Origin: Bacteroidales bacterium
GTDB taxonomy: Bacteria > Bacteroidota > Bacteroidia > Bacteroidales > UBA932
Assembly (NCBI GenBank): GCA_021443605.1
Contig: JABUTQ010000371.1
Location: 1-11,994 of the forward strand
Direction: 5' to 3'
DNA length: 11,994 nt
How positions within the stretch are numbered: the stretch's first letter is position 1; the number at the start of each line of letters is the position of its first letter. The position numbers and the translations under genes are program-made. Below are positions 1 to 7,590 of the stretch, piece by piece. A model generated the notes under the pieces. That model saw only the letters and a list, made by a program, of their open reading frames with translations. It did no database searches and was not told the origin of the DNA.

Positions 1-710
1 TAAAGCGCCGCTCCAATCCCTCCGGCCGCTCCTCCTCCGGGGACAGTTGCAAACACCTCCGCTTGTTCCTGTCGCCCCATTTCGCAAAGTTTCTGCGAGC
101 AATCTCTTGCGTGGACCGCCATCCGTTTCTCGAGTCGTTTGAGCATATCCGCATCCGCCCCTTTTTGGGGAGCATAGACATAAGTCGCTCCGTTGCGTCC
201 AAGTAGTGGGTTAGTAACGTCACAGGCAACCGTAACTTCTATATTGTCAAATAGATATAAGGAATCTCCGATAGCTGACAGCATCCCTGCCCCGCCATCG
301 TTTGTGGCACTTCCCCCAATCCCGACATAGATTTTTGAGACACCTCGTGATGCCGCATCAAGCAGGAGAATCCCCAATCCGTAAGTGGTGGTCGCTTCTG
401 GGTTCCGCTCTTGTGGGGAAAGCAGGGAAAGGCCGCAACAGGAAGCCATCTCAATGAACGCCATATCGCCATAAATCAGAATCGGTGCGGTAATGGGGCG
501 TTTGAGTGGGTCAAAAGTTGCGACTTCCACCCGTTCCGCTGAGGGGAAGACCGCCGATATCACTGAAAGGAATCCATCTCCTCCGTCTGCAAGTGGAATC
601 TTCATAATCTCCTCATCTCCAACAAATTGCTTTACGGTATTTTCAACACCGTCTGCCACCTCACAGGCCGTATAACTCCCCTTGAATTTATCAGGTATAA
701 TCAGTATCAT
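1..710 (-). CDS. Glycerate kinase (GlxK/GarK family), 3' end outside the window
   Basis: Predicted ATP-dependent kinase that phosphorylates D-glycerate, feeding it into lower glycolysis or the serine/glyoxylate route; cytoplasmic. The frame is open from ATG 708-710 to the left edge, giving 236 residues of a family usually about 370-380 long. I read the whole stretch without a stop. Family landmarks in order are the N-terminal PDKFKGSYTA, LADGGDG, GIGGSATNDGGAGML and CDVTNPLLG, with a glycine-rich PGGGAAGGIGA near the window edge. These match class I glycerate kinases (GlxK/GarK), not the unrelated class II type. The start fits because the family begins with a few residues before the PD(S/K)xKGS motif. 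It is divergent from the S46 peptidase gene. A TATCTTTG box on the minus strand (804-797) could be its promoter and would give a leader of about 80 nt containing the dyad at 736-773. Family call is firm; which glycerate kinase paralogue (2- or 3-phosphorylating) is not resolved. Confidence 0.93.
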   Translation of the reverse strand, partial: MILIIPDKFKGSYTACEVADGVENTVKQFVGDEEIMKIPLADGGDGFLSVISAVFPSAERVEVATFDPLKRPITAPILIYGDMAFIEMASCCGLSLLSPQERNPEATTTYGLGILLLDAASRGVSKIYVGIGGSATNDGGAGMLSAIGDSLYLFDNIEVTVACDVTNPLLGRNGATYVYAPQKGADADMLKRLEKRMAVHARDCSQKLCEMGRQEQAEVFATVPGGGAAGGIGAAL

Positions 711-735
711 TTATGCTGTCTTGAAATTTTATTAG

Positions 736-773
736 AAGCTGTTTAAATTTTGTAATAAATTTTACAACAGCTT
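736..773. repeat. 8-bp inverted repeat in the divergent kinase/peptidase intergenic region
   Basis: AAGCTGTT at 736-743 is matched by AACAGCTT at 766-773, a perfect 8-bp dyad around a 22-nt A/T-rich centre. It brackets the TTTG at 749-752 that may be the -33 element for the peptidase gene. It could be an operator shared by the two divergent genes or a hairpin in the kinase leader. No regulator is identified. Confidence 0.35.
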
Positions 774-783
774 ATTAACTTTG
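749..783 (+). promoter_or_regulatory. Bacteroides-type promoter for the S46 peptidase gene
   Basis: TAACTTTG at 776-783 fits the TAnnTTTG -7 consensus of the Bacteroidota primary sigma factor. A TTTG lies at 749-752, but the 23-nt spacer is slightly longer than the usual 19-21. The start codon at 804 is 20 nt beyond the -7 box, so the leader would be very short. No Shine-Dalgarno sequence is present, only A-rich DNA, as is common in this phylum. Confidence 0.5.
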
Positions 784-803
784 CCAAAAAATTCAACAAA
801 GAT

Positions 804-2996
804 ATGAAGAAAATCAACTTATTGGTAGCTATGCTGATGCTCGCGCTCGCAATGCCGGCAACAGCTGATGAAGGAATGTGGCTTCTGCCCCTCCTTGAAA
901 AACTCAATATCAAGACAATGCAGAGTATGGGATGCGAACTCTCTGCAGATCAAATCTATAGCATCAACAAGACTTCGCTCAAGGATGCAGTCGTACAGTT
1001 CGGCGGCGGATGTACCGGAGAGGTTGTCTCAAAAGAAGGTCTTCTCCTTACAAACCACCACTGCGGTTACAGTGCAATCCAGAAGCTCAGCAGCGTGGAG
1101 CACGACTATCTTGCAAACGGTTTCTGGGCTATGAGCCGCAGCGAAGAGCTCCCTGCAGAGGGTCTTTCGGTAACTTTCCTCCAGAGCTTCACCGATGTCA
1201 CCAAACAAATCGACAAGGCTCTTGCAAAGGGAAAGACAGATGAAGAAAAGGCTCAGATTCTCCGCAAGCTTCAGGACGAGCTCAAGGCAAAAGCTGAAAA
1301 AGAGAATAAGAACTGCCGTGCCGTCGTATCATCTTTCTATGGTGGGAATACTTATTATCTTATTGTATATAAGACATATAACGATGTGCGTTTTGTAGGC
1401 GCTCCCCCTTCATCTATTGGTAAATTCGGTGCCGACACAGACAACTGGATGTGGCCTCGTCACACTTGCGACTTCTCTATGTTCCGCATCTATGCAGGCA
1501 AAGACAACGAGCCCGCCGCATATTCTCCGGACAATGTTCCCTACAAGTCTAAGAATGCCCTTGAGGTTTCGATAAAGGATATCAAGGATGGCGATTTCTC
1601 TATGATTATGGGTTATCCCGGCACCACAAACCGTTTCATGACCAGCAGCGAACTTGTGGAGACTCGCGAGAACAACGAGCTTTCAATCTATTGCCGTACT
1701 ATCCGTCAGGAACTTATGATGAAGGAAATGCTTGCAGACCCTAAGGTCAAGATTCAATATGCAAGCAAATATACAAGTTCGTCAAATGCCTGGAAGAAGT
1801 GGATTGGTATGAACGAGACTTTCGAGAAGCTCAACGTGCAGGCACGCCGTGCAGCCGACGAAAAGGCTTTCACAGAGTGGGTTTCGAAGAACAATGCCCG
1901 CGTTGAGAAATATGGCGATGCCCTTGAGAAGATTAATGGTGCAATCGCCGGGCGCAAGGATGCATCCACACTAAATCGCTACATCTCGGAGACCGTTTCA
2001 AGGATTGAGATTTCAAGTGTTGCCGGAAGGCTTGCTTCAAGTGTGGAGCAACTTCTCAAAGCAAAGGATGATAAAGAGAGGAAAGCCCTCACTGCCCGTT
2101 TCAACGCCACAGTAGAGTCTTTCTATAAAGATTATTCTGCCCCTACCGACAAAATCATCACTGCTGCGATGCTGAAGATTTTCCGCGACAAGGTTGCCAA
2201 GAACGACCTTATCGACATCTATCAGTTGATTGATAGCAAGTTCGGCGGCGATATCGATGCATACGTCGAGAACCTCTTCGCAACTTCAGTATTCGTCTCA
2301 AAGGAGAAGTTTATGAATGATTATCAGGCCAAGATGGCTGCTCTCAAGCAGGAAGGTAAGGACGAATCCAAGAAAGTGATCCTCTCTTACGACAATGACC
2401 CCGCCGTCATCCTTTCAAAATCATACTCAAAGAAGGCTGCTTCTCTCCGTGGAGAATTGAACAAATACAACAAGCAGTTTGCAGAGGGAAAGAAGGCTTA
2501 TATCGCCGGAACTCTCGAAATGCGCAAAGGCGAAGCAATCTATCCTGACGCCAACAGCACAATGCGACTCACATACGGAAAGATTGCATCATATTCTCCC
2601 AAGGATGCTGTCGTATATGATTATTATACAACCCTCGACGGTGTAATGGAAAAAGAAGATCCCAATAACTGGGAATTTGTTGTTCCTGAGAAACTTAAAG
2701 CTCTCCATGCAGCAAAGGACTATGGCCGTTACGCCCGTCCGGACGGCAAGATGCCGGCTTGCTTCATTATGACCGGCGACATCACCGGCGGTAACTCCGG
2801 CAGCCCTGTCCTTGACAGTAAGGGTCGTCTCACCGGTCTTGCATTCGACGGCAACTGGGAGGCAATGTCAGGCGATATTATCTTCGAACCCGACCTCCAG
2901 AGATGCATCTGCGTCGATATCCGTTATGTCCTCTTCATCGTGGATAAGTTCGGCGGCGCCGGATATCTACTTGATGAGATGACAATCGTCGAATAG
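804..2996 (+). CDS. Dipeptidyl-peptidase 7-like serine peptidase (MEROPS family S46)
   Basis: Removes dipeptides from the N-terminus of peptides in the periplasm, feeding peptide and amino-acid uptake. The protein has 730 residues, the usual S46 length. It starts with a signal peptide (about residues 1-21, cleavage likely after ATA) followed by the family's DEGMWLL segment. The chymotrypsin-like triad is visible: His86 in TNHHCGY, Asp223 in HTCDFSMF and Ser665 in GGNSGSPV. The residue 18 positions after the serine separates subfamilies: arginine (Arg673) in the acid-specific DPP11, glycine in DPP7. Here it is Gly683, within FDGNWE, so preference for hydrophobic or bulky rather than acidic P1 residues is inferred. 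The C-terminus, VDIRYVLFIVDKFGGAGYLLDEM, is typical of the family, and no C-terminal sorting domain is seen. It is monocistronic, with its own promoter and a terminator shared with the convergent symporter gene. Confidence 0.95.
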   Translation: MKKINLLVAMLMLALAMPATADEGMWLLPLLEKLNIKTMQSMGCELSADQIYSINKTSLKDAVVQFGGGCTGEVVSKEGLLLTNHHCGYSAIQKLSSVEHDYLANGFWAMSRSEELPAEGLSVTFLQSFTDVTKQIDKALAKGKTDEEKAQILRKLQDELKAKAEKENKNCRAVVSSFYGGNTYYLIVYKTYNDVRFVGAPPSSIGKFGADTDNWMWPRHTCDFSMFRIYAGKDNEPAAYSPDNVPYKSKNALEVSIKDIKDGDFSMIMGYPGTTNRFMTSSELVETRENNELSIYCRTIRQELMMKEMLADPKVKIQYASKYTSSSNAWKKWIGMNETFEKLNVQARRAADEKAFTEWVSKNNARVEKYGDALEKINGAIAGRKDASTLNRYISETVSRIEISSVAGRLASSVEQLLKAKDDKERKALTARFNATVESFYKDYSAPTDKIITAAMLKIFRDKVAKNDLIDIYQLIDSKFGGDIDAYVENLFATSVFVSKEKFMNDYQAKMAALKQEGKDESKKVILSYDNDPAVILSKSYSKKAASLRGELNKYNKQFAEGKKAYIAGTLEMRKGEAIYPDANSTMRLTYGKIASYSPKDAVVYDYYTTLDGVMEKEDPNNWEFVVPEKLKALHAAKDYGRYARPDGKMPACFIMTGDITGGNSGSPVLDSKGRLTGLAFDGNWEAMSGDIIFEPDLQRCICVDIRYVLFIVDKFGGAGYLLDEMTIVE

Positions 2997-3054
2997 AAGC
3001 TGTTTTCTCGACTTTGACGGCCTCGTATCCGAGCTTTTTATCCAACTTATCAAC

Positions 3055-3089
3055 AAAAAAAAGGGGCGGCCTGTTGTGGTCACCCCTTT
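3055..3089. terminator. Bidirectional rho-independent terminator
   Basis: A hairpin forms from AAAGGGG (3060-3066) with CCCCTTT (3083-3089). Inside it GGCC pairs with GGTC across one C/A mismatch and one G-U pair, leaving a 6-nt loop TGTTGT. An A8 run (3055-3062) on the left becomes a U-tract for minus transcripts. T-rich DNA follows on the right for plus transcripts. It sits between the convergent peptidase and symporter genes and can end both. A weaker stem, CTCG/CGAG with T5, lies at 3022-3039. Confidence 0.8.
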
Positions 3090-3113
3090 ATATTTGTCTT
3101 TATGTCGGCAAGG

Positions 3114-4640
3114 CTATTTCTTGTAGCAGTTGAAAATATTGTCCGTGAACTTTTTGTCCAGCTTGGGTGTCAGGAGACTCACCAGAGGCACTACCACGAA
3201 GCCTCCGGTCATAGCGATTGCGCCGCAGATAATTGGATTGATGGGGTTGCCGAGAGCCATATTCACGAGTGTAATTCCCACACCCCATACGAAGCAGGCC
3301 CAGACAGAAGCTTTTGTCACCCCCTTCCAATAGAGACCGAGCAGGAATGGAGCGAGGAAAGCCCCTGCAAGGGCACCCCAGGAGATTCCCATAAGTTGGG
3401 CTATGAAAGTTGGAGGATTGAGTGCAAGCATCAATGAAATGACTATGAAGAACACAATCAATACTCTGAGTATCACAACTTTACGTTGTTCTATCCGTTT
3501 TGCGACCTCATCGTCTATCGCTCCGGTTTTTACCTCACCTCCCGCAAACTTCTTATCGCGGTAAATCAAATCGAGGGTCATAGTGGAAGACGATGTCAGC
3601 ACAAGTGAGGCGAGGGTGGACATCGAAGCTGAAAGGACGAGCAGCACCACAATCGCAATCAATGCGTCCGGCAGTGTGGAAATCATCGAGGGGACGATTG
3701 CATCAAAATCCATCTTGCCGTTTGGAAGAGAAGGTGGCGTATCGAAAAGCCGGCCAAAACCTCCGAGGAAATAGCATCCACCTGCAACTACGAGGGCGAA
3801 GAGGGTTGAGATTATGGTTCCCCTCTTGATTGCGGAATCATCAGCGATGCTGTAGAATTTTCCCACCATTTGTGGAAGGCCCCAAGTCCCAAGTGATGTG
3901 AGGACCACGACACCCAGCAGGTTCCAAGGGTCTGGCCCGAGTACGGTTGCAAACTTGCCGTTCACGCCCGGGGCGGAATCCGAAGGGAGCGAAGCCATTG
4001 CAGAAAATGCCTCTGAGAAACCTCCTTTGAGATTGAGAACGGAGAAAATCACGACAACAATCCCCACAAGCATAATGATTCCCTGTATGAAATCGTTGAC
4101 CGCGGTGGCGCGGTAACCTCCAAGGATTACATAAAGTGCTGTGAGAACGGCCATTACTACCACGCAGTATTGATAGGGGATGCCGAACCCCATCTCGAAA
4201 AGGGTGCTGATTCCTTTATATACACCAGCTGTGTAGGGAATCAGAAAGACGAACACTATGATGCTTGCAATTACCCTGAGATTCTGGGAATTGAAGCGAG
4301 TGCCGAAGAAATCGGGCATTGTGCAGCTGTTTATATGTCTGGTCATCAGGCGAGTACGGCGGGCAAGGACGAGCCACGCAAGCAGAGACCCTATAACTGC
4401 ATTGCCAATACCTATCCAGGTGGAGCTCAAACCGTATTTCCATCCAAACTGTCCGGCGTAGCCAACAAAGACCACTGCAGAGAAATAACTGGTGCCGTAA
4501 GCGAAGGCGGTGAGCCACCCCCCTACCTTGCGCCCTCCGAGCACGAATCCATCTACACTTGAAGCAGATCTGCGGGAGTATATCCCCACACCTATGGTGA
4601 CGGCAAAGAATACGAGTGTGAGTAAAATCTTTATAAACAT
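3114..4640 (-). CDS. Sodium:solute symporter (SSS family, TC 2.A.21)
   Basis: Inner-membrane transporter coupling sodium influx to uptake of a small organic solute. The 508 residues are mostly hydrophobic helices, consistent with the 13-segment LeuT-like SSS fold. Family signatures include GGRKVGGWLTAFAYGTSYFS (residues 35-54, helix TM1 in LeuT numbering), GGYRATAVNDFIQG (174-187) and GTWGLPQMVGKFYSI (251-265). SASMSTLASLVLTSSS (337-352) places Ser341/Thr342 at the sodium-ligand Ser/Thr pair known in PutP (Ser340/Thr341). The substrate cannot be read from sequence; proline, other amino acids and carboxylates are all carried by this family. The gene starts 7 nt after the porin stop codon, so the two are almost certainly co-transcribed, and together they would move the same solute across outer and inner membranes. 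The end is convergent with the S46 peptidase and shares a terminator with it. Confidence 0.93.
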   Translation of the reverse strand: MFIKILLTLVFFAVTIGVGIYSRRSASSVDGFVLGGRKVGGWLTAFAYGTSYFSAVVFVGYAGQFGWKYGLSSTWIGIGNAVIGSLLAWLVLARRTRLMTRHINSCTMPDFFGTRFNSQNLRVIASIIVFVFLIPYTAGVYKGISTLFEMGFGIPYQYCVVVMAVLTALYVILGGYRATAVNDFIQGIIMLVGIVVVIFSVLNLKGGFSEAFSAMASLPSDSAPGVNGKFATVLGPDPWNLLGVVVLTSLGTWGLPQMVGKFYSIADDSAIKRGTIISTLFALVVAGGCYFLGGFGRLFDTPPSLPNGKMDFDAIVPSMISTLPDALIAIVVLLVLSASMSTLASLVLTSSSTMTLDLIYRDKKFAGGEVKTGAIDDEVAKRIEQRKVVILRVLIVFFIVISLMLALNPPTFIAQLMGISWGALAGAFLAPFLLGLYWKGVTKASVWACFVWGVGITLVNMALGNPINPIICGAIAMTGGFVVVPLVSLLTPKLDKKFTDNIFNCYKK

Positions 4641-4647
4641 AAAATTA

Positions 4648-5739
4648 TCAATTAAAACGCACTTGAACCTGGCACATAATCATATGGACAGGGGTGCGGG
4701 TGAAAAATGACTTGTAATCTGTATTGGCATTCTTGAATACATATTGAAGCTGGAGACGGCATTTCTTGTAGAACCAGTACTGGAGGCCGCCGACCGCCTT
4801 GAACATATCCGCCTCCCGCATAGACGTGTTGAAGTTGAAATAGTCTGCACTTGCCACAAAGTCAAGTGTTTTCGGGATTATGGCAACGGAGCCGGTGAGG
4901 TATCCGCCTCTGCTTGTCACTTCGCCGTCGAGCCCCTGAAGGTACTCTCCGTGAAAATTGACCATGTCGGATGAGTAGGCAAGTCCGGCTGTGATTCTGT
5001 GTCGGGAATAAATCTCATCCAATGCAATGGCAGGATTGAACAATGGCCTGTCCACGAGGGCCTTGCCTCTTCCATACTGCCCTGTGACACAGATGTTCAG
5101 ACCCTTGACTGGCCTGAACTCCAGCCTTCCTATGATATTTTTGAAATTATCGTTGTCCCACACGTTGATTCCGGTGCCGTTGACTACATCCACTTCGTAG
5201 CGGAAAAACTTGTTTGGCGTCTCTCCGAACAGGAAAAGGCCGAGATCGCGTCCCCCCTGCGGTCCATTGAGAGGATCGGAACTGCAGCCGGCGAGATAGG
5301 CAACACCTTCGGAATTGACGTCTATGGTCTCAACAGCGGACGGGGAGAGGGGATTCTCGTATGAAAGACCTGTCTTTCCCTGTCCGATGCGGATGTTGAA
5401 CAGGTTGTTGTTCGTTACCCGGAACTCGGTGTAGTATTCCTGAACGGTACTGCTGAAATTGTGCATGAAGCGGAATGTCCAGCGGTCGGTTATGTTCGCA
5501 TCCACCCAAAATATGGTGCGCTTGAGCACAAACGAGTTTGTGACGCTTCCTTCGGCGCTCTTGAAATTATATCCCCCCTGGGCGTATCCGTGAATCTGCA
5601 CCCGTTCCAGTATGGTATTCACCCACTCCGGCACGTTTCGCTGCTCATTCTGCTCCTGAGTCGGCGTGCTTTCTTCTTGCGCATTGAGGAGGGCGGGCAT
5701 TAAGCCGCATAGTACAATAATGCATATTCTGATATTCAT
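4648..5739 (-). CDS. Outer-membrane porin, OprO/OprP-like beta-barrel
   Basis: Predicted general or anion-type porin, 363 residues. A signal peptide is clear, with a hydrophobic core at about residues 4-19 and cleavage likely after LLNA at 20. It is followed by a short Q/E-rich linker. From IHGYAQGGYNF (49-59) onward the protein is a run of alternating amphipathic strands rich in aromatic residues, such as WVDANITDRWTFRFMHNF and YTEFRVTNNNLFNIRIGQGK. It ends with a strand, QVQVRFN, with an aromatic residue one from the end, fitting a barrel-insertion signal. The pattern best fits the phosphate-selective porin O/P family (PF07396), but phosphate specificity is not implied, as that family is broad in Bacteroidota. 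It is first in the operon with the SSS symporter and divergent from the AraC-family gene. Its promoter is not certain: the nearest candidate, CTACTTTG on the minus strand near 5763-5770, is an imperfect -7 box. Confidence 0.85.
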   Translation of the reverse strand: MNIRICIIVLCGLMPALLNAQEESTPTQEQNEQRNVPEWVNTILERVQIHGYAQGGYNFKSAEGSVTNSFVLKRTIFWVDANITDRWTFRFMHNFSSTVQEYYTEFRVTNNNLFNIRIGQGKTGLSYENPLSPSAVETIDVNSEGVAYLAGCSSDPLNGPQGGRDLGLFLFGETPNKFFRYEVDVVNGTGINVWDNDNFKNIIGRLEFRPVKGLNICVTGQYGRGKALVDRPLFNPAIALDEIYSRHRITAGLAYSSDMVNFHGEYLQGLDGEVTSRGGYLTGSVAIIPKTLDFVASADYFNFNTSMREADMFKAVGGLQYWFYKKCRLQLQYVFKNANTDYKSFFTRTPVHMIMCQVQVRFN

Positions 5740-5772
5740 AGTTCATTCAATAAATTCGGTTGCAAAGTAGGC

Positions 5773-5816
5773 TATTTATTTTGTGATAAGGCCTAACTAT
5801 TTTACTGAAATAAATA
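5773..5816. repeat. 9-bp inverted repeat in the porin/AraC divergent region
   Basis: TATTTATTT at 5773-5781 is the exact reverse complement of AAATAAATA at 5808-5816. The 26-nt spacer contains the 6-bp palindrome AGGCCT (5789-5794). It lies between the porin gene and the -7 box of the regulator gene, where an autoregulating AraC-type protein would be expected to bind. The arms are low-complexity, so chance is possible. Confidence 0.3.
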
Positions 5817-5835
5817 CCATTAATACGGGAATTTA

Positions 5836-5843
5836 TATATTTG
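5836..5843 (+). promoter_or_regulatory. -7 promoter box of the AraC-family gene
   Basis: TATATTTG matches TAnnTTTG exactly. No convincing TTTG is found 19-21 nt upstream, which may mean the promoter needs activation. The box overlaps an upstream TTG start candidate (5841) and points to transcription beginning near 5850, so translation should start at ATG 5862. Confidence 0.6.
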
Positions 5844-5861
5844 CACAAAAAATATGGATAT

Positions 5862-6749
5862 ATGGTACGAGATATAACTGATATTGAACGCTTCAACGAT
5901 TGTTTCTGCCAGCCGACACTCAACAAGATGGTGGCTGTGGGAAACCTGGCGTTCGCAGATGTTTCACTTTTCAGCCAAAGAGAATATAACCTTTACTGCA
6001 TAGTGATGACCGACGCCGACTTTGGCGACATCTACCGCAATGATTCCAAACTGGAATACGGGCGCGGAAGCATTTTTTCCGTCAGGCCGGGGCAGAAGCT
6101 GCACGCAGAGCTCAATCCTCAAGTAAATCCGAGAGGGAAGATTCTCGCCTTCAGCCCTGAGTTACTGGTCAAGACCGGCCTTGGACGCGATTTCTATATG
6201 TTCAATTTCTTTGATTTTGACATTCCCAAGGCGATAAAGCTCTCAAGCAGCGAAAGGGAGCTGTTAATCGATTGTTTCGGGGCCATCGACACGGAGCTCC
6301 ATATCGCGGAGGACAGTCTGTCGGGACATATCCTGAGGCTCTGCATCAGTCGTCTCCTCTCATACTGCAAGCGATTTTTTGAGTGTCAGTTTGAAGAGCA
6401 GGGGCGTCAGCAAAGCGATATCTCCCGTCGTTTGGACAAGCTCATTACCAATTATATCTCCAGTGGGATGGCTCAACAAAAGGGACAGCCAACGGTGTCG
6501 TGGTGCGCCCGTCAGTTCAATCTCTCTCCAAACTATTTCGGGGATTTGGTGAAGAAGGAATTTCATATCACCGCACAGGAGTTCATCCACCAGAAATTGA
6601 TTGAAACGGCCCGCGCAATGCTCTCGAACCAAAACTACAGCATCAGCGAAATCGCTGAGTCTCTGGGATTTGCCTATGCAAACCATTTCACCCGTTTTTT
6701 TACCGGCAAGACGGGGATGACACCTTCCGAATACAGAAAAGGGATATGA
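5862..6749 (+). CDS. AraC/XylS-family transcriptional regulator
   Basis: DNA-binding regulator of 295 residues from ATG 5862. A longer reading from TTG 5841 is rejected because the -7 box covers that codon. The N-terminal part (to about residue 170) is an unrecognised effector or cupin-like domain with VRPGQKLHAELNPQ, and the C-terminal hundred residues are the AraC domain. The first helix-turn-helix is near 212-234 (VSWCARQFNLSPNYFGDLVK). The second is near 259-292 (YSISEIAESLGFAYANHFTR, then KTGMTPSEYR, the family signature). It is transcribed away from the porin-symporter operon, so control of that operon and of itself is the likeliest role. It ends 2 nt from the convergent SDR gene with no terminator between, so read-through antisense to that gene is possible and a link to the steroid-type cluster cannot be excluded. 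Ligand unknown. Confidence 0.9.
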   Translation: MVRDITDIERFNDCFCQPTLNKMVAVGNLAFADVSLFSQREYNLYCIVMTDADFGDIYRNDSKLEYGRGSIFSVRPGQKLHAELNPQVNPRGKILAFSPELLVKTGLGRDFYMFNFFDFDIPKAIKLSSSERELLIDCFGAIDTELHIAEDSLSGHILRLCISRLLSYCKRFFECQFEEQGRQQSDISRRLDKLITNYISSGMAQQKGQPTVSWCARQFNLSPNYFGDLVKKEFHITAQEFIHQKLIETARAMLSNQNYSISEIAESLGFAYANHFTRFFTGKTGMTPSEYRKGI

Positions 6750-6751
6750 TT

Positions 6752-7573
6752 CTATTGTTTGAACTTGCCCCAGAGATGGCCTACGAGGACTTTTGGCAGA
6801 ATTGCAATCAGAGGGGGGAGATAGACGTTCATCGCTCCGGGCTGGACTAACCTGCGGCGGTGAAACATCCTGTGCAAGGCTCTGCGCACAAGCCATTGCG
6901 GCGTGCCGATAACCTTGATTCTCACCCCGAACTGCAACAGCTTGGGGTTGAGGTTGTAGAGCGGAGTGGCAATCGCTCCGGGGCACACAGTTGTGACACC
7001 CACTCCATATTCTCTCATTTCAAAATAGAGCGAGCGACCGAAGCTGCGCAGATAAGCCTTTGTGGCAGAGTAAGTTGTGATGCCGGGCATTGGCAGCCTC
7101 GATGCCATTGAAGATACAATCAGGATATATCCGTACCCCCGTGCCTTCATTTTTTCACCAAACAAAACCGACAGTTTTGTGACGGTGTTTATGTGCAATC
7201 CGAGAATTGCGTCTATCTTTCCCATCAAGGCGGCGGTGTGTTCCTTGAAGAAAAACATCCCGGCATTATTTATAAGGATATCAATCTCAACCTTTTGCTC
7301 ATCGCAGAATTTTACAAGACTCTCTGCAGCGTCAGCGGCGGCAAGATCTTGGAAATGAGATATTACCGATACGTTGAATTCTTTTGCTATCTGCGTTGCC
7401 TGCTCTTCGAGCTGCTGTTGTTGGTTGCTCACCAAAAGCAGGTTGCACCCTTCGGCAGCCAAGAAACGGGCATACTGCAATCCCATTCCGGAACTACCTC
7501 CGGTGATTAGGGCAAATGGTTTGTGTCCGTGCTTTTTTTCAAAACGATTTATATGCCTTGTCAGTACTCTCAT
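6752..7573 (-). CDS. Short-chain dehydrogenase/reductase, candidate hydroxysteroid dehydrogenase (SDR1)
   Basis: Classical NAD(P)-dependent SDR of 273 residues from ATG 7573. An in-frame ATG at 7606 would add 11 residues, but the TAATTTTG promoter box (7598-7591) lies downstream of it. Rossmann motif TGGSSGMG is at 24-31, NNAG at 102-105 and structural Asn129 in HINTV. The catalytic residues are Ser155, Tyr168 and Lys172 (YSATK), with CPG at 197-199. All catalytic residues are present. The basic and hydrophobic C-terminus (RRALHRMFHRRR, then PPLIAILPKVLVGHLWGKF) suggests membrane association, as in 17beta-HSD12-like enzymes that act on lipids or steroids. It is divergent from the 5-alpha-reductase operon and shares an 84-bp control region with it. 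Oxidation or reduction at a steroid hydroxyl/ketone, for example C3, is inferred from context only; fatty-acyl or other ketone substrates are alternatives. Confidence 0.85.
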   Translation of the reverse strand: MRVLTRHINRFEKKHGHKPFALITGGSSGMGLQYARFLAAEGCNLLLVSNQQQQLEEQATQIAKEFNVSVISHFQDLAAADAAESLVKFCDEQKVEIDILINNAGMFFFKEHTAALMGKIDAILGLHINTVTKLSVLFGEKMKARGYGYILIVSSMASRLPMPGITTYSATKAYLRSFGRSLYFEMREYGVGVTTVCPGAIATPLYNLNPKLLQFGVRIKVIGTPQWLVRRALHRMFHRRRLVQPGAMNVYLPPLIAILPKVLVGHLWGKFKQ

Positions 7574-7590
7574 ATCGGTAAAATTTGGAA

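Noticed and set aside
1..710. Short frames 239-472 (minus) and 493-675 (plus) as small genes
   Set aside because: Both lie inside the continuous glycerate kinase frame, which carries the family motifs.
733..3005. 12-bp direct repeat TAGAAGCTGTTT at 733-744 and 2994-3005 flanking the peptidase gene
   Set aside because: Several 12-mer repeats are expected by chance in 12 kb, the second copy includes the stop codon, and nothing else suggests an insertion or attachment site.
4170..4562. 130-codon plus-strand frame opposite the symporter gene
   Set aside because: Entirely antisense to a clear membrane transporter, with no recognisable motif or promoter.
4999..5364. 121-codon plus-strand frame opposite the porin gene
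   Set aside because: Antisense shadow of a beta-barrel gene; no promoter or domain.
5841..5861. TTG 5841 as start of the AraC-family protein
   Set aside because: The codon is part of the TATATTTG promoter box, so it would not be in the transcript from that promoter.
6360..6986. 208-codon open frame on the minus strand across the AraC 3' end and the SDR1 3' end
   Set aside because: It overlaps two well-supported genes and has arginine/histidine/serine-rich, low-quality composition with no domain, so it is a shadow frame.
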